A DNA stretch of 64,000 nucleotides from Arthrobacter sp. AK04 (GCF_021129155.1 NZ_JAJOMC010000019.1:1-64000), one strand, 5' to 3'; numbered from the stretch's first letter, positions 18,666-29,153 are shown. The notes: generated by a model not told the origin, from the letters alone. Numbers and translations are program-made.

Positions 18666-20180
18666 TCAGCTCCCCGAGTGCGCCTGAAGGAAGCTGTACA
18701 CCTCGGTCTCGTCCACACCGGGGAAGGCCCCGGGCGGCATTGCGGCCAGCAGGTGCGAATGGGCACGCGCGGAAGGCCACGCATTGCCGGCCCAGTGCGA
18801 CGCAAGTTCGGCCGGCGGTCGCTTGCAGCAGTTTGGATCCGGGCAGGTGGACTTGGCCCTTGCCGTCGTCTCCCGCCCCCGGAACCATTTCACGTGCTGG
18901 TACGGGACCCCGATGCTCAGCGAAAACTCCCCGGTGGCGGAGCGTTCGGTGCGGGCGGTGCACCAGTAAGTCCCCGAGGGCGTGTCGGTGTACTGGCTGT
19001 AGGCACTGAATTTGTCCGGGACGTCGAAAACTGCCCTGGACGTCCACGCCTTGCATGACGGCTGGCCCTCGATGGCGCCGGTGTGGTCCTGGGGGAACGC
19101 CACGCCGTCGTTCTCGTAGGCCTTGTAGATGATCCCGCTCTGGTGGGTCTTCTGGAAGTGCGTGGTGATGCCCAGGTGCTGGGTGGCGAGGTTGGTAAAC
19201 CGGTGGGCGGCCGTTTCGTAGGACACGGCAAAAGCATCGCGGATGTCTTCCACCGCGATCTCCTTGGCGGCCTTGGCCTTGTGCAGGAATTCCATGGTGG
19301 CCTGCTCGGGGAGCAGGAGCGCGGCGGCAAAATAGTTCGTTGCCACGCGCTGGGCCAGGAAGTCGCCGTAATTCTTCGGGGTTTCATGCCCCAGGACGTA
19401 GTGGCCCAGCGCCTGCAGCAGCACCGACCGGGGGTCATGGTCCGTCCGCTGGTTCTGGGTGAGGTAAATTCTGCGGTTCTTCAGGTCGGTTACGGACCGC
19501 GTTGAATGCGGCAGGTCACCCACATGGTGGAGCGTGAATCCAAGGTTCTCGGCGATGTCCGCGATGACGTGCTGGCTGAGCGGACCGGTGGTGTAGCCCA
19601 CGGCCTTGAGGACCTTCTGCGCCTCGGCCTCGTACTCCGGGAAATAGTTGCCGCGCTCGCGCATCATGGCCCGCAGTTCACCATTCGCCCGGCGGGCTTC
19701 CTCAGGGGTGGCCACCTGCTCGTTCATCTTGCGTTCCAGCTCGTGCAGCAGGCCCACCTGGGCCTCCAGCACATCCAGAGGAAGCCGCGAACTGATGCGG
19801 ATTTTGGGCAGGTCCAGCGTCTCGTAGAGCGGGCTGCGCTGGTAGCGTTCCAGCTCGATCTCCAGGGCGGCGCGGCGGCTGGGCGGCTCGGCACCAAGAA
19901 GCTGGTCGATGCTGACGTTGAGCGCGGAGGCCAGGTGCTGGAGCAGCCCCAGCTTGGGTTCCCGCTTTCCGTTCTCGATCAGGCTCAGTTGGCTGGGCGC
20001 CGTACCGACGGCGGCGCTGAGGTCATCGAGGGTCAGTCCAGCCTGCTTGCGCAGATGCCTGACCCGCCGGCCCAGGCTGATGACGTCCAGGCCAGCGGAC
20101 GCGGCCGAGGGTGCTTGCGGCGAGACTTCTCTGTTCCAGCTTCCAGGCGTCATTTCTGAAGAATACGTGAAGATGTGCAT
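18666..20180 (-). CDS. ramB: RamB-type regulator of acetate metabolism (XRE HTH, ImmA/IrrE-like)
   Basis: 504 residues. XRE helix-turn-helix at about residues 30-85 ([36 protein letters not shown]), a central ImmA/IrrE-like domain, and a C-terminal short-chain acyl-type domain with several Cys ([13 protein letters not shown]). The metallopeptidase motif reads GHYVLGH, lacking the Glu of HExxH, so proteolysis is unlikely. RamB represses aceA/aceB in Corynebacterium, and here the gene is divergent from aceA, which supports the name. The ATG at 20180 has a GGAAAG ribosome site. Confidence 0.85.
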   Translation of the reverse strand: MHIFTYSSEMTPGSWNREVSPQAPSAASAGLDVISLGRRVRHLRKQAGLTLDDLSAAVGTAPSQLSLIENGKREPKLGLLQHLASALNVSIDQLLGAEPPSRRAALEIELERYQRSPLYETLDLPKIRISSRLPLDVLEAQVGLLHELERKMNEQVATPEEARRANGELRAMMRERGNYFPEYEAEAQKVLKAVGYTTGPLSQHVIADIAENLGFTLHHVGDLPHSTRSVTDLKNRRIYLTQNQRTDHDPRSVLLQALGHYVLGHETPKNYGDFLAQRVATNYFAAALLLPEQATMEFLHKAKAAKEIAVEDIRDAFAVSYETAAHRFTNLATQHLGITTHFQKTHQSGIIYKAYENDGVAFPQDHTGAIEGQPSCKAWTSRAVFDVPDKFSAYSQYTDTPSGTYWCTARTERSATGEFSLSIGVPYQHVKWFRGRETTARAKSTCPDPNCCKRPPAELASHWAGNAWPSARAHSHLLAAMPPGAFPGVDETEVYSFLQAHSGS

Positions 20181-20264
20181 TTCTTTCCATAGATTTTCAC
20201 TAGAAAGGTGCTTGAAAGTGCTGAAAAGTAGTGATCACGGAAAGAAACACCGCACCGGGAAGCC

Positions 20265-20294
20265 GGCGGGAACTGCAAAGGCGCAGTTCCCGCC
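20265..20294. promoter_or_regulatory. Perfect 12-bp inverted repeat in the aceA leader
   Basis: Arms GGCGGGAACTGC (20265-20276) and GCAGTTCCCGCC (20283-20294) with a six-base loop, ending 34 bases before the aceA start and just outside its AAGGAG site. It could be a strong leader hairpin or a repressor operator. The AACTGCAAAG across arm and loop resembles the Corynebacterium RamB site loosely. Confidence 0.6.
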
Positions 20295-20328
20295 TACCGA
20301 TTCCGGAGCTCAATCAAGGAGATCAACG

Positions 20329-21657
20329 ATGACTGCAGCATTTGAGCCCAACCAGCAGCCGTCCGGCCAGGACACAACAGAGCAGGCCGCCGCCCTGGAG
20401 CTCGAGTGGGCCGCCAACCCCCGCTGGGAAGGTGTGACCCGGGACTACAAGGCTTCCGACGTCGTCCGCCTCCGCGGCCGCGTCTCCGAAGAGCACACCC
20501 TGGCCCGCCGTGGTGCGGAGAAGCTGTGGAAGCAGCTGACCGAAGAGCACAAGACTGGCGGCTACACCAATGCCCTTGGCGCCCTGACCGGCAACCAGGC
20601 CGTGCAGCAGGTCAAAGCCGGACTCCGCGCCATCTACCTTTCCGGCTGGCAGGTCGCCGCGGATGCCAACAACTCCGGCCACACCTACCCGGACCAGTCC
20701 CTCTACCCGGCCAACTCCGTTCCCACGGTGGTCCGCCGCATCAACAACGCCCTGCTCCGCGCCGACCAGATCGAGTTCTCTGAAGGCATCCAGACCGTCG
20801 AGGACTGGATGGTCCCCATTGTTGCCGACGCCGAGGCAGGCTTCGGCGGGCCGCTCAACGCCTACGAGCTCATGAAGTCCATGATCCAGGCCGGCGCCTC
20901 AGGCGTTCACTGGGAGGACCAGCTCGCATCCGAGAAGAAGTGCGGCCACCTTGGCGGCAAGGTGCTCATCCCCACCCAGCAGCACGTCCGCACACTGAAC
21001 GCGGCACGCCTCGCGGCCGACGTCGCCGGTACTCCGTCGGTAGTCATCGCCCGCACCGACGCCGAGGCAGCCACGCTGATCACCTCCGACGTCGACGAGC
21101 GGGACCAGGAATTCATCACCGGCGAGCGCACCGCCGAAGGCTTCTACAAGGTCCGCAACGGCATCGAACCCTGCATCGCCCGCGCCAAGGCCTACGCCCC
21201 GTACTCCGACCTCATCTGGATGGAAACGGGCACCCCGGACCTGGAGCTGGCCCGCAAGTTCGCCGAAGCCGTCAAGGCCGAGTTCCCGGACCAGATGCTC
21301 TCCTACAACTGCTCGCCGTCGTTCAACTGGCGCAAGCACCTGGACGACGCCACCATCGCAAAGTTCCAGCGTGAACTTGGCGCCATGGGCTTCACGTTCC
21401 AGTTCATCACCCTGGCCGGCTTCCACGCCCTGAACTACTCGATGTTCGATCTCGCCCACGGCTACGCCCGGGAAGGCATGAGCGCCTACGTCGAGCTGCA
21501 GGAGAAGGAATTCGCCTCCGAGTCCCGCGGCTACACCGCAACCAAGCACCAGCGCGAAGTCGGCACCGGCTACTTCGACGACATCGCCACTGCGCTCAAC
21601 CCGAACGCATCCACCCTCGCACTGGTCGGATCGACCGAAGAGGGCCAGTTCCACTAA
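20329..21657 (+). CDS. aceA: Isocitrate lyase
   Basis: Cleaves isocitrate to succinate and glyoxylate, the first step of the glyoxylate shunt. 442 residues, the usual length for the short bacterial form. The signature [13 protein letters not shown] contains the catalytic Cys; [24 protein letters not shown] and the metal-site [10 protein letters not shown] are intact. ATG 20329 follows AAGGAG. Divergent from ramB and followed by aceB after a palindrome, so the two shunt genes are probably co-regulated by acetate. Confidence 0.96.
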   Translation: MTAAFEPNQQPSGQDTTEQAAALELEWAANPRWEGVTRDYKASDVVRLRGRVSEEHTLARRGAEKLWKQLTEEHKTGGYTNALGALTGNQAVQQVKAGLRAIYLSGWQVAADANNSGHTYPDQSLYPANSVPTVVRRINNALLRADQIEFSEGIQTVEDWMVPIVADAEAGFGGPLNAYELMKSMIQAGASGVHWEDQLASEKKCGHLGGKVLIPTQQHVRTLNAARLAADVAGTPSVVIARTDAEAATLITSDVDERDQEFITGERTAEGFYKVRNGIEPCIARAKAYAPYSDLIWMETGTPDLELARKFAEAVKAEFPDQMLSYNCSPSFNWRKHLDDATIAKFQRELGAMGFTFQFITLAGFHALNYSMFDLAHGYAREGMSAYVELQEKEFASESRGYTATKHQREVGTGYFDDIATALNPNASTLALVGSTEEGQFH

Positions 21658-21671
21658 TTCTTCCCAAGTAA

Positions 21672-21719
21672 GTAGCAGTAAGTGTCGTTTTGGAGGGTCA
21701 AAACGACACTTACTGCTAC
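21672..21719. terminator. Perfect 21-bp palindrome between aceA and aceB
   Basis: Arms 21672-21692 and 21699-21719 are exact reverse complements around the loop GAGGGT. The core GTCGTTTT...AAAACGAC is shared with palindromes at 62625 and 63681. It can fold as a very stable hairpin; it may reduce read-through between the shunt genes or protect transcript ends. No T-run follows, so simple intrinsic termination is uncertain. Confidence 0.7.
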
Positions 21720-21748
21720 CCAGATGGGCCTTGCACCAGGAGACAGAA

Positions 21749-23401
21749 ATGAACAGCTTCACTGACAGCTTCACCATCAATGGCATCACGATGACCGCGC
21801 AGCCCATTTGCCGGCAGGACGAGGTGCTCACCCCGGATGCCTTGGCCTTCATTGCCAAGCTGCACCGGACGACGGCGGCGCGGCGGCAGGAGCTGCTGCA
21901 GGCACGCCGGACGCGGCGGGCTGAGATCGCTGCCGGACAGGATCCGCGGTTCCTCCGGGAAACGGAACACATCCGCAACGATCCGTCCTGGCGTGTCGCT
22001 CCCCCGGCCCCCGGGCTGGAGGACCGCCGCGTGGAAATCACCGGGCCGGTGGACAAGAAGATGACCATCAACGCCCTGAACTCCGGGGCGAAGGTGTGGC
22101 TCGCGGACATGGAAGACTCCTCCACCCCTACGTGGCGCAACGTCATCAAGGGGCAGCTGAACCTGACCGACGCCCTGGAGCGGCGCATCGACTTCACCTC
22201 CCCCGAGGGCAAGGAATACAAACTCCGTCCGGCCGGTGACCTGCCCACCATCGTGGTCCGTCCCCGCGGCTGGCACCTGCCGGAGAAGCACATGCTGATC
22301 GACGGCGAACCGATCGCCGGCGGCATCGTGGACTTCGGCCTGTTCTTCTTCCACAACGCCCGCCGCCTCCTGGCCCAGGGCAAGGGCCCGTACTTCTACC
22401 TGCCGAAGATCGAGAACCACCTCGAAGCCCGGCTGTGGAACGACATCTTCATCCTGGCCCAGGACCTGCTCGGCATCCCGCAGGGCACCATCCGCGCCAC
22501 GGTGCTGATCGAGACCATTACCGCGGCCTTCGAAATGGAAGAGATCCTCTACGAACTGCGGGACCACGCAGCGGGCCTGAACGCCGGCCGCTGGGACTAC
22601 ATCTTCTCGCTGATCAAGAACTTCCGCACCCGCGGCCCCCGTTTCGTCCTGCCGGACCGCAGCCAGGTGACCATGACCCAGCCGTTCATGCGGGCCTACA
22701 CCGAGCAGCTGGTCCGCGCCTGCCACAAGCGGGGCGCCATGGCGATCGGCGGAATGGCGGCAGCTGTCCCCAACCGCAAGGACGAAGCCGCCAACACCAA
22801 CGCCCTGGAGAAGGTCCGCACGGACAAGACCCGCGAGGCCAACGACGGCTTCGACGGCTCCTGGGTGGCACACCCGGACCTGGTGCCGGTGTGCCGCGAG
22901 GTGTTCGACTCCATCCTGGGCAGCAAGCCCAACCAGCTGGACCGCACCCGGGACGACGTGGTCCCGGATGACCGCGCCCTGATCAACGTGGCCGCCACCG
23001 AAGGCACCATCACGGAGCAGGGCATCCGGAACAACATCGAAGTCGGCATCCGCTACATCGAATCGTGGCTCCGCGGCAACGGCGCGGTGGCCATCCACAA
23101 CCTCATGGAGGACGCAGCCACCGCCGAGATCTCCCGCTCGCAACTGTGGCAGTGGATGTTCGCCAGCGCCATCACGGACCGCGGCGAAATCGTCACCCAC
23201 CACTGGATCGAGGAACTCCTGGACGAGGAATTCGCGCGGCTGGAACGCTTCGACGGCGACCGTTTCGAAGACGCCCGCGACATCTTCGAGGAGGTCACCA
23301 TGGCCCGGGATTTCCCGTCCTTCCTCACCCTCCCCGCCTATGCGCGGTACCTGACCGAAGCCCGCGAGAAGGCCACGGTCGAGGAACTCGCCGCCGCATA
23401 A
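21749..23401 (+). CDS. aceB: Malate synthase A
   Basis: Condenses glyoxylate with acetyl-CoA to malate, second step of the glyoxylate shunt. 550 residues, typical of the A isoform. Conserved stretches include [47 protein letters not shown] and the C-terminal catalytic Asp region [19 protein letters not shown] 21749 has an AGGAG ribosome site; an in-frame TTG at 21731 is less likely. It follows aceA in the same direction. Confidence 0.95.
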   Translation: MNSFTDSFTINGITMTAQPICRQDEVLTPDALAFIAKLHRTTAARRQELLQARRTRRAEIAAGQDPRFLRETEHIRNDPSWRVAPPAPGLEDRRVEITGPVDKKMTINALNSGAKVWLADMEDSSTPTWRNVIKGQLNLTDALERRIDFTSPEGKEYKLRPAGDLPTIVVRPRGWHLPEKHMLIDGEPIAGGIVDFGLFFFHNARRLLAQGKGPYFYLPKIENHLEARLWNDIFILAQDLLGIPQGTIRATVLIETITAAFEMEEILYELRDHAAGLNAGRWDYIFSLIKNFRTRGPRFVLPDRSQVTMTQPFMRAYTEQLVRACHKRGAMAIGGMAAAVPNRKDEAANTNALEKVRTDKTREANDGFDGSWVAHPDLVPVCREVFDSILGSKPNQLDRTRDDVVPDDRALINVAATEGTITEQGIRNNIEVGIRYIESWLRGNGAVAIHNLMEDAATAEISRSQLWQWMFASAITDRGEIVTHHWIEELLDEEFARLERFDGDRFEDARDIFEEVTMARDFPSFLTLPAYARYLTEAREKATVEELAAA

Positions 23402-23500
23402 CCAGAATTCCGTTCGCCGGGCCGGCACGCCCTTTCGCAACAGGCACCTCCGAAATCCGGAGGGCCGGCCCGGCGGCGGAGCACCGCACCTCCCCGCGAG

Positions 23501-23551
23501 ATGGCATTTGATGGCAGTGTTTTGGGAATCTATTGCCGCCAAGTGCCATTT
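23501..23551. terminator. Imperfect palindrome between convergent aceB and MFS genes
   Basis: About 16 paired bases (ATGGCATTTGATGGCA against TGCCGCCAAGTGCCAT) with one mismatch and two G-U pairs, loop of about 16. Its place between converging genes fits a two-way terminator. Its sequence differs from the GTCGTTTT palindromes. Confidence 0.5.
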
Positions 23552-23592
23552 CGCGTGTCCGGGTGGAGGGACGTACGACGGCGGCGCCTGGC

Positions 23593-24786
23593 TCAGCGCC
23601 CCTTCGGCACCTGCCGCACGGAAAGGGCAGTGCTGGCAAAGAACGTCAGCACGGACGCCAGGATCACCAGCAGTGCGGGGGTCCAGGAGCCCGAGACGTC
23701 GTGGATGAAGCCCACCAGCGGTGGGGCGGCAGCTCCGATTGCGTAGCCCGCGCCCTGCACCACGGCGGACATGCGTCCTGCCGACGCCTGGTCCCTTGCC
23801 AGCCGGATGATGGCGATGAAGATGACGGTAATGCCGCCGCCCTGGGCGATGCCGCCGGCAATGGACCACAGCCACCAGGCCCCGGGAGCCAGCAGCAACC
23901 CGGCGGGCACGGTAATCCACAGCACGCCCAGGGTGACCGCCAGGGACGCCATGCTCATGTACTTTGCGGCAAACGGCACCCCAAGTCCGCCCACGATGGC
24001 GAGGATCTGGAAGATGGAGGAAGCCGCGCCGGCCTCGGACGCGGACATTCCCAGCTCGTCGTTGAGGTAGCTGGGCAGCCACGCCGTTACCCCGTAATAG
24101 GAAAACGCCTGCCCGGCGAAGCCGGCCGTGAGCCCCGCGGTAATCCAGCGGAAACCCCGGACCGGCGCCAGGCTGCTGTCGGCAGTGCTTTCGGGCGAGA
24201 CCACAAACGCGCTCCGCGGACCCACCGCCAGGATCCAGATCACCACCGCGGTCACCGCCAGGACCGCCACGGATCCCAGTGCGAATCTCCACCCGGCCAC
24301 GCTGGCCAGCGGTGCGGTGGCCACCGACGTCAGGAACGAGCCGATGTTGAGGGCTGCCGTGTAGATGCCCATCGCGGTCCCCTGCCGGGCCGGTGCAAAG
24401 TCGCGGCGGATAATCAGGGGCACCGCGATGTTTCCCACCGTGATGGCCATGCCGATCACAACCGTGCCGGCCACCACCAGCACGGGCCCTCCCGCGGAAC
24501 GCACCAGGACGCCGGCCAGCACTCCAAGGATGGTCAGCGTCACCGCGAACTCGGCGCCGAACTTCCTGGCTGCCAAGGATGCCAGGGGCGCCGCAAGGGA
24601 GAAGCAGAGGACCGGGATGCTGGTCAGCAGCCCCAGCAGCACCGGGGTGAACTTGAGCTCGGCCTGCATCAGGTCCACCACCGGGGCAACGGCTATGAAC
24701 GGGCCCCGAAGGTTAAGTGCCAGCAGGCCTATGCAGGCCAGCAGGATCCAGCTGTAGGGAATCCTGGCGAGGATCCGGCCGCTCAC
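23593..24786 (-). CDS. MFS transporter, CynX/NimT type
   Basis: 397 residues with twelve predicted membrane helices. The N-terminal ILLACIGLLALNLRGPFIAVAPVVDLMQ matches the cyanate/2-nitroimidazole transporter group, and the internal RRDFAPARQGTAMGIYTAALNIGSFL corresponds to the usual loop. Members export or import small anions or drugs, and the substrate cannot be told from sequence. The gene runs towards aceB and away from the dehydrogenase gene. The start codon is GTG. Confidence 0.82.
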   Translation of the reverse strand: MSGRILARIPYSWILLACIGLLALNLRGPFIAVAPVVDLMQAELKFTPVLLGLLTSIPVLCFSLAAPLASLAARKFGAEFAVTLTILGVLAGVLVRSAGGPVLVVAGTVVIGMAITVGNIAVPLIIRRDFAPARQGTAMGIYTAALNIGSFLTSVATAPLASVAGWRFALGSVAVLAVTAVVIWILAVGPRSAFVVSPESTADSSLAPVRGFRWITAGLTAGFAGQAFSYYGVTAWLPSYLNDELGMSASEAGAASSIFQILAIVGGLGVPFAAKYMSMASLAVTLGVLWITVPAGLLLAPGAWWLWSIAGGIAQGGGITVIFIAIIRLARDQASAGRMSAVVQGAGYAIGAAAPPLVGFIHDVSGSWTPALLVILASVLTFFASTALSVRQVPKGR

Positions 24787-24929
24787 AGGGCCAGGGACCG
24801 GTCTGGGGGTGGTTTCATCACTCCCATTGCTATCACGACCGGCGGTTCAGCGGTTCCAGGCGTCCCCGCAGGATCCGCTGGCTTACGATGAACTTCACGC
24901 CAGACAGATCCGGGACGAAGGACAACGCC

Positions 24930-25889
24930 ATGCAGCACCGCCTCGCCATCCTTGACGACTACCAGGATGTGGCCCATGGTTTTGCAGACTGGGCAGCCCT
25001 GGAGGCGGAAGGGGTAAGTGTTGTCACCTACCGTGAACCTTTTGCCTCGCCCGAGGCCCTGGTGGCCGCGCTGGCGGATGCCACCATGGTGGTTGCCATG
25101 CGCGAACGGACGGCCTTTCCGCGCGAGGTCCTTGAAAAACTTCCCGGCCTCCAGCTGCTGGTGACCACCGGAATGGCGAATGCCTCCATCGACGTTGCTG
25201 CCGCCGTAGAACAGGGCATCACCGTGTGCGGCACTCCGGGTTCTCCCACCGCCGCTCCCGAGCTGACGTGGGCACTCCTGCTGGCCATCGCCAGGAACCT
25301 GACGGTCGAGGAGAACTCCCTGCGCGCCGGCACCTGGCAGACCTCGGTGGGCTTCGAGCTGGCAGGCAAAACCCTGGGAGTGGTGGGGCTTGGCAAGATC
25401 GGGCGCCGGATCGCGGCCTACGGGCGGGCCTTCGGGATGGAGGTGCTGGCGTGGAGCCAGAACCTCACGGCTGAAGCAGCCAAGGAGGCTGGCGCGCGCC
25501 TGGTGTCAAAGGACGAACTTTTCCGCCAGTCCGACGTCGCCACACTCCACCTGCGGCTCTCGGCACGCTCGGAAAACATCGTGGGTGAGCAGGAACTGCG
25601 GCTGCTGGGACCCGAAGGCGTCCTGGTCAATACCGCCCGGGGCCCGCTGGTCAACCAGGACGCCCTGCTGAAGGCCCTCAGCGAGGGCTGGATCCGCGGT
25701 GCGGCGCTGGACGTGTTCGACCAGGAACCGCTGCAGGCGGGCCACCCGCTCCTCACCGCACCCAATACGGTGCTCTCCCCGCACCTTGGCTACGTCACGC
25801 GGGAAAGCTACCGGCAGTTCTACGGCGGGGCTTTCGAGGACGTCACCGCCTGGCTGGCCGGCGAGCCTGTCCGGAAAATCACGCCGTAG
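24930..25889 (+). CDS. D-2-hydroxyacid dehydrogenase family protein
   Basis: 319 residues. Nucleotide-binding motif GVVGLGKIGRRIAAYGRAFGM, catalytic Arg region VNTARGPLVNQDALL, Glu in FDQEPLQAGHPLL and His in SPHLGYVT are all present. The enzyme probably reduces or oxidises a 2-keto/2-hydroxy acid with NAD(P). ATG 24930 follows AAGGA and replaces an in-frame start far upstream. It ends six bases before the convergent ROK gene and may or may not belong with the sugar operon beyond. Confidence 0.85.
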   Translation: MQHRLAILDDYQDVAHGFADWAALEAEGVSVVTYREPFASPEALVAALADATMVVAMRERTAFPREVLEKLPGLQLLVTTGMANASIDVAAAVEQGITVCGTPGSPTAAPELTWALLLAIARNLTVEENSLRAGTWQTSVGFELAGKTLGVVGLGKIGRRIAAYGRAFGMEVLAWSQNLTAEAAKEAGARLVSKDELFRQSDVATLHLRLSARSENIVGEQELRLLGPEGVLVNTARGPLVNQDALLKALSEGWIRGAALDVFDQEPLQAGHPLLTAPNTVLSPHLGYVTRESYRQFYGGAFEDVTAWLAGEPVRKITP

Positions 25890-25895
25890 CGGGGT

Positions 25896-27113
25896 TCAGC
25901 CCGCTACGGCGTTCCCGGCAAGGGTTGCCTCAATGACTGCCGGGGAAAGGACATGCCGGGTCACCAGCTGGCTGGCCCCGAGGATGGCGGCCTTGTCCCC
26001 GGCATGGGACAGCCCCACCCGCAGCTGCGACGTGGCAAGGGGCAGCGAGCGCCGGTAGACCACCTCCCGGACGCCGGCCACCAGGTGCTCACCCGATTCC
26101 CCGATGCTTCCTCCGATCACGATGACCGAGGGGTTCAGGAGGTTCACCACGGTGGCGAGCACATCGCCCACGTCCCGGCCTGCCTGGCGCACGGCCTGGA
26201 TTGCCTGCTGGTTACCGTGGGCCACAAGCCTGACCACATCCGCGCCCTTCGCCGCCTCCAGCCCCTCACCGCGCAGGGCTGCGGCGATCGCGGGTCCCGA
26301 GGCGAGGGCTTCAAGGCAGCCGTGGTTTCCGCAGCGGCACAGGACGTCGTCTCCGCGGGGGACGCGGACATGGCCAAGGTCCCCGGCGGTGCCGTTGGCG
26401 CCGCGCTGCAGCTCGCCGCTGCTGATGATGCCCGCGCCGATGCCGGTGGCCACTTTCACGAAGATGAAGTTGTCATGGTCCGGCCAATGGGCGGTTCGTT
26501 CACCCAGGGCCATGATGTTGACGTCATTGTCCACCAGCACGGGGACCGGCAGGGAGCGCTGGACGAACCGGACCACATCAAACCCGTCCCAGCCGGGCAT
26601 GATGGGAGGTTTCACGGGGCGTCCCGTGTCGTGCTCCACAGGTCCGGGAAGCCCGATCCCCACGCCTGCAAGGTCCGCCACGCCCCGGGATGCCGACGCC
26701 AGCAGTTTCGCTGCCTCGCGCACCACCAGCCCCAGCACCTTCTCCGGCCCGTCCGCCACCTGCTGGTCCATCCGCCGCTCAGCCAGCACAGAGCCGCCCA
26801 GGTCCGTGACGGCCAGCGCCACGTGCGTGGCTCCGACGTCCACCGCGAGCACCACCCGCGCGGCCGGGTTGAAGGCAAAGCGCGACGGCGGCCTGCCGCC
26901 ACTGGAGGTTGCCTCGCCGGCCGGACCGACCAGTCCGGAAGAGATGAGGGCGTCAATCCGGGCCGCAACGGTTGACCTGGCCAGGCCCGTGGTTCCGGCC
27001 AGCTCGGCGCGGGTGCGGGCCCTGCCGTCCCGCAGCAGCTGGAAGATGTCGCCGGCGCGTCCCGGCAACGCCTGGGGCTCGGAGGGAGCCTGCCGGGCGG
27101 TGGTCTTGTTCAT
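25896..27113 (-). CDS. ROK family transcriptional repressor
   Basis: 405 residues. N-terminal winged helix (RARTRAELAGTTGLARSTVAARIDALISSGLV, about residues 30-65), then the ROK kinase-like fold: VVLAVDVGATHVALAVTDLGG (phosphate loop) and the Cys-rich zinc site VLCRCGNHGCLEALASG. ROK regulators bind a sugar effector. The gene is divergent from the four-gene sugar operon, with an inverted repeat around that operon's probable -35, so it most likely represses it. Confidence 0.88.
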   Translation of the reverse strand: MNKTTARQAPSEPQALPGRAGDIFQLLRDGRARTRAELAGTTGLARSTVAARIDALISSGLVGPAGEATSSGGRPPSRFAFNPAARVVLAVDVGATHVALAVTDLGGSVLAERRMDQQVADGPEKVLGLVVREAAKLLASASRGVADLAGVGIGLPGPVEHDTGRPVKPPIMPGWDGFDVVRFVQRSLPVPVLVDNDVNIMALGERTAHWPDHDNFIFVKVATGIGAGIISSGELQRGANGTAGDLGHVRVPRGDDVLCRCGNHGCLEALASGPAIAAALRGEGLEAAKGADVVRLVAHGNQQAIQAVRQAGRDVGDVLATVVNLLNPSVIVIGGSIGESGEHLVAGVREVVYRRSLPLATSQLRVGLSHAGDKAAILGASQLVTRHVLSPAVIEATLAGNAVAG

Positions 27114-27155
27114 AGGACATGGATAGCAGATCTACTTATTTATGTCACGGCAGCA

Positions 27156-27181
27156 ACTTTTGCTTGACGTTCGGCAAAAGT
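27156..27181. promoter_or_regulatory. Operator flanking the -35 of the sugar operon
   Basis: ACTTTTGC (27156-27163) and GCAAAAGT (27174-27181) are perfect inverted arms. The ten bases between hold TTGACG (27164-27169), a likely -35, with TAGCTT at 27187-27192 as a -10 after 17 bases. Binding of the ROK repressor here would block the promoter. Confidence 0.7.
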
Positions 27182-27192
27182 GCTCCTAGCTT

Positions 27193-27208
27193 TGCAGGTA
27201 GACCTGCA
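27193..27208. promoter_or_regulatory. Second short palindrome after the sugar operon -10
   Basis: TGCAGGTAGACCTGCA: seven-base arms around AG, starting directly after the -10. It may be an additional operator half or a leader hairpin. Confidence 0.4.
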
Positions 27209-27249
27209 TCACAGTACTTGCCATCGTGGCCAAGCAACCGGGAGACAAC

Positions 27250-28026
27250 TTGTCCTACTCAATACAGCTCTACACCCTGCGGGACGCCATCCAGGAGGAC
27301 CTGGAAGGCACCATCCGCAGGGTCGCCGAGATCGGCTTCACCCAGGTGGAGCCCTACAACTTCGTAGCCACGGCAAAGGAACTTGGCGCAGCCCTGAAGG
27401 AAAACGGGCTGACCGCCCCCTCCGGCCACGCACCCCTGCTCAGCCAGGACCAGGACCAGATTTTCGCGGCAGCCAGGGACCTGGGCATCACCACCGTGAT
27501 CGATCCGTTCATCGCCGCCGACCGCTGGCAAACAGCGGAGGACATCCAGGCCACGGCAGCGGCGCTGAATGAGGCCGCCAAGAAGGGCGCCGAATACGGC
27601 ATCCGCGTTGGCTACCACAACCACCAGTGGGAGCTGGAGTCCACCATCGAGGGCCGGACTGCCCTGGAATACTTCGCCGGCCTGCTCGATCCGGAACTGG
27701 TCATGGAAGTGGACACCTACTGGGTGTCCGTCGGCGGGCAGGACCCCGTGGATATCCTCACCAGGCTCGGTGACCGGGTGAAGCTGATCCACATCAAGGA
27801 CGGGCCCCTCACCACGGACACCAAAGCGCAGCTGCCTGCAGGCAAGGGCCTGGTTCCGATCCTGGACGTCATTGCCGCCGCCACCTCCCTGGAGGTGGGC
27901 GTGGTGGAGTTCGACGACTACGCCGGGGATATCTTCGAGGGCATCGCCGCGAGCCTCGCTTTCCTCAACGCCGCCGGGAGCACCACAAACAACGCCGCTG
28001 CAAACACCGAAGGAGCCCAGGCATGA
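27250..28026 (+). CDS. Sugar phosphate isomerase/epimerase-type TIM barrel (operon gene 1)
   Basis: 258 residues of the xylose-isomerase-like TIM barrel: YSIQLYTLRDAIQEDLEGTI, VEPYNF, YHNHQWELE, VMEVDTYWVSVGG and KLIHIKDG give the metal ligands typical of the AP-endonuclease-2/IolE-like group. TTG 27250 is preferred because GGGAG lies five bases before it; a GTG at 27226 has no ribosome site. The stop overlaps the next start (ATGA). Probably an isomerase, epimerase or keto-sugar lyase step; substrate unknown. Confidence 0.82.
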   Translation: MSYSIQLYTLRDAIQEDLEGTIRRVAEIGFTQVEPYNFVATAKELGAALKENGLTAPSGHAPLLSQDQDQIFAAARDLGITTVIDPFIAADRWQTAEDIQATAAALNEAAKKGAEYGIRVGYHNHQWELESTIEGRTALEYFAGLLDPELVMEVDTYWVSVGGQDPVDILTRLGDRVKLIHIKDGPLTTDTKAQLPAGKGLVPILDVIAAATSLEVGVVEFDDYAGDIFEGIAASLAFLNAAGSTTNNAAANTEGAQA

Positions 28027-29153
28027 GCACCCCCTCCATGGCCAAAGGCCCGGTTGGCGTCGGCGTCATCGGCGCGGGCAACATCAGCAAGCAGTACCTG
28101 GACAACCTCACCACCTTCCCCGACCTCAAGGTCCACGTGATCGCGGACCTCTTTGAGGAAGCCGCCGAAGCCAGGGCCAAGGAATACGGAATCGCCGAGT
28201 GGGGCGGGGTGGAGAAGGCACTGCACCACCCCGACGTCGAAATCATCGTCAACCTGACCATCCCGGCAGCCCACGTCGAGGTGGCCACCGCAGCCGTTAA
28301 CGCAGGCAAGCACGTCTGGACCGAGAAGCCGTTCTCCCTTGACCGCGAATCAGGCCTGGGGCTCCTCAAGACCGCTGACTCCGCAGGCATCCGCCTGGGC
28401 TGCGCCCCCGATACCTTCCTCGGCGCCGGCCTCCAGACCGCCCTGCGCCTGATCCAGGGCGGCGACATCGGCACCCCGCTGGCGGCCATGACCACATTCC
28501 AGACGCCCGGACCGGAGTCCTGGCACCCCAACCCCTCGTTCCTGTTCCAGTACGGGGCGGGCCCGCTGTTCGACATGGGCCCCTACTACCTCACCACCCT
28601 GGTCCAGGCGTTCGGCTCCATCCGCAGGGTGGCCGCGGTCGGGTCCAAGGCCAAGGACGTCCGCATCATCGGTTCCGGCCCCAAGGCCGGGGAGGAATTC
28701 ACGGTGGAAGTCCCCACCCACGTCTCAGCGATGGCCCAGTTTGAGGGCGGAGCATCCTCCCACAGCGTCTTCTCCTTTGAGTCCCCCCGCACCCGGATGG
28801 GCTTCGTGGAGATCACCGGTACCGAGGCCACCCTTTCCCTGCCGGACCCCAACAACTTCGACGGCGACGTCAAGCTCTGGCGGGCAGGCGACGAGGACTG
28901 GACCACCATCCCGGCCACGGGGCCCGCGAACGGCCGCGGCATGGGCGTCCTGGACATGGCGCGCTCGCTCCGCGCCGGTGTCCCCCACCGTGCCACCGGC
29001 GACCTGGCCTACCACGTGCTGGATGCGATGGTCTCCATCTCGGAGTCCATGGATTCAGGAACGTTTGTGGACGTGGCAAGCTCCGCGCCGGCGTCGGCGC
29101 CCCTCCCCGAAGACTGGGCACCGGAATCCCTGACGCTTGGGGGCACTTCATGA
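28023..29153 (+). CDS. Gfo/Idh/MocA family oxidoreductase (operon gene 2)
   Basis: 376 residues. N-terminal Rossmann fold with GVGVIGAGNISKQYLDNL, the conserved Lys motif WTEKPFSLDRESG, and a C-terminal alpha/beta domain with YGAGPLFDMGPYYLTTLVQAFG. These enzymes oxidise or reduce a sugar or cyclitol hydroxyl using a bound or soluble nicotinamide. It overlaps both neighbours by four bases, which implies a tight operon. Second-shell residues differ from those of gene 3, so the two dehydrogenases are not recent duplicates. Confidence 0.86.
   Translation: MSTPSMAKGPVGVGVIGAGNISKQYLDNLTTFPDLKVHVIADLFEEAAEARAKEYGIAEWGGVEKALHHPDVEIIVNLTIPAAHVEVATAAVNAGKHVWTEKPFSLDRESGLGLLKTADSAGIRLGCAPDTFLGAGLQTALRLIQGGDIGTPLAAMTTFQTPGPESWHPNPSFLFQYGAGPLFDMGPYYLTTLVQAFGSIRRVAAVGSKAKDVRIIGSGPKAGEEFTVEVPTHVSAMAQFEGGASSHSVFSFESPRTRMGFVEITGTEATLSLPDPNNFDGDVKLWRAGDEDWTTIPATGPANGRGMGVLDMARSLRAGVPHRATGDLAYHVLDAMVSISESMDSGTFVDVASSAPASAPLPEDWAPESLTLGGTS

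Noticed and set aside
21716..24292. 858-codon minus-strand frame across aceB and part of the MFS gene
   Set aside because: It runs opposite malate synthase and out of frame with the transporter; low-complexity Gly/Arg/His-rich product.
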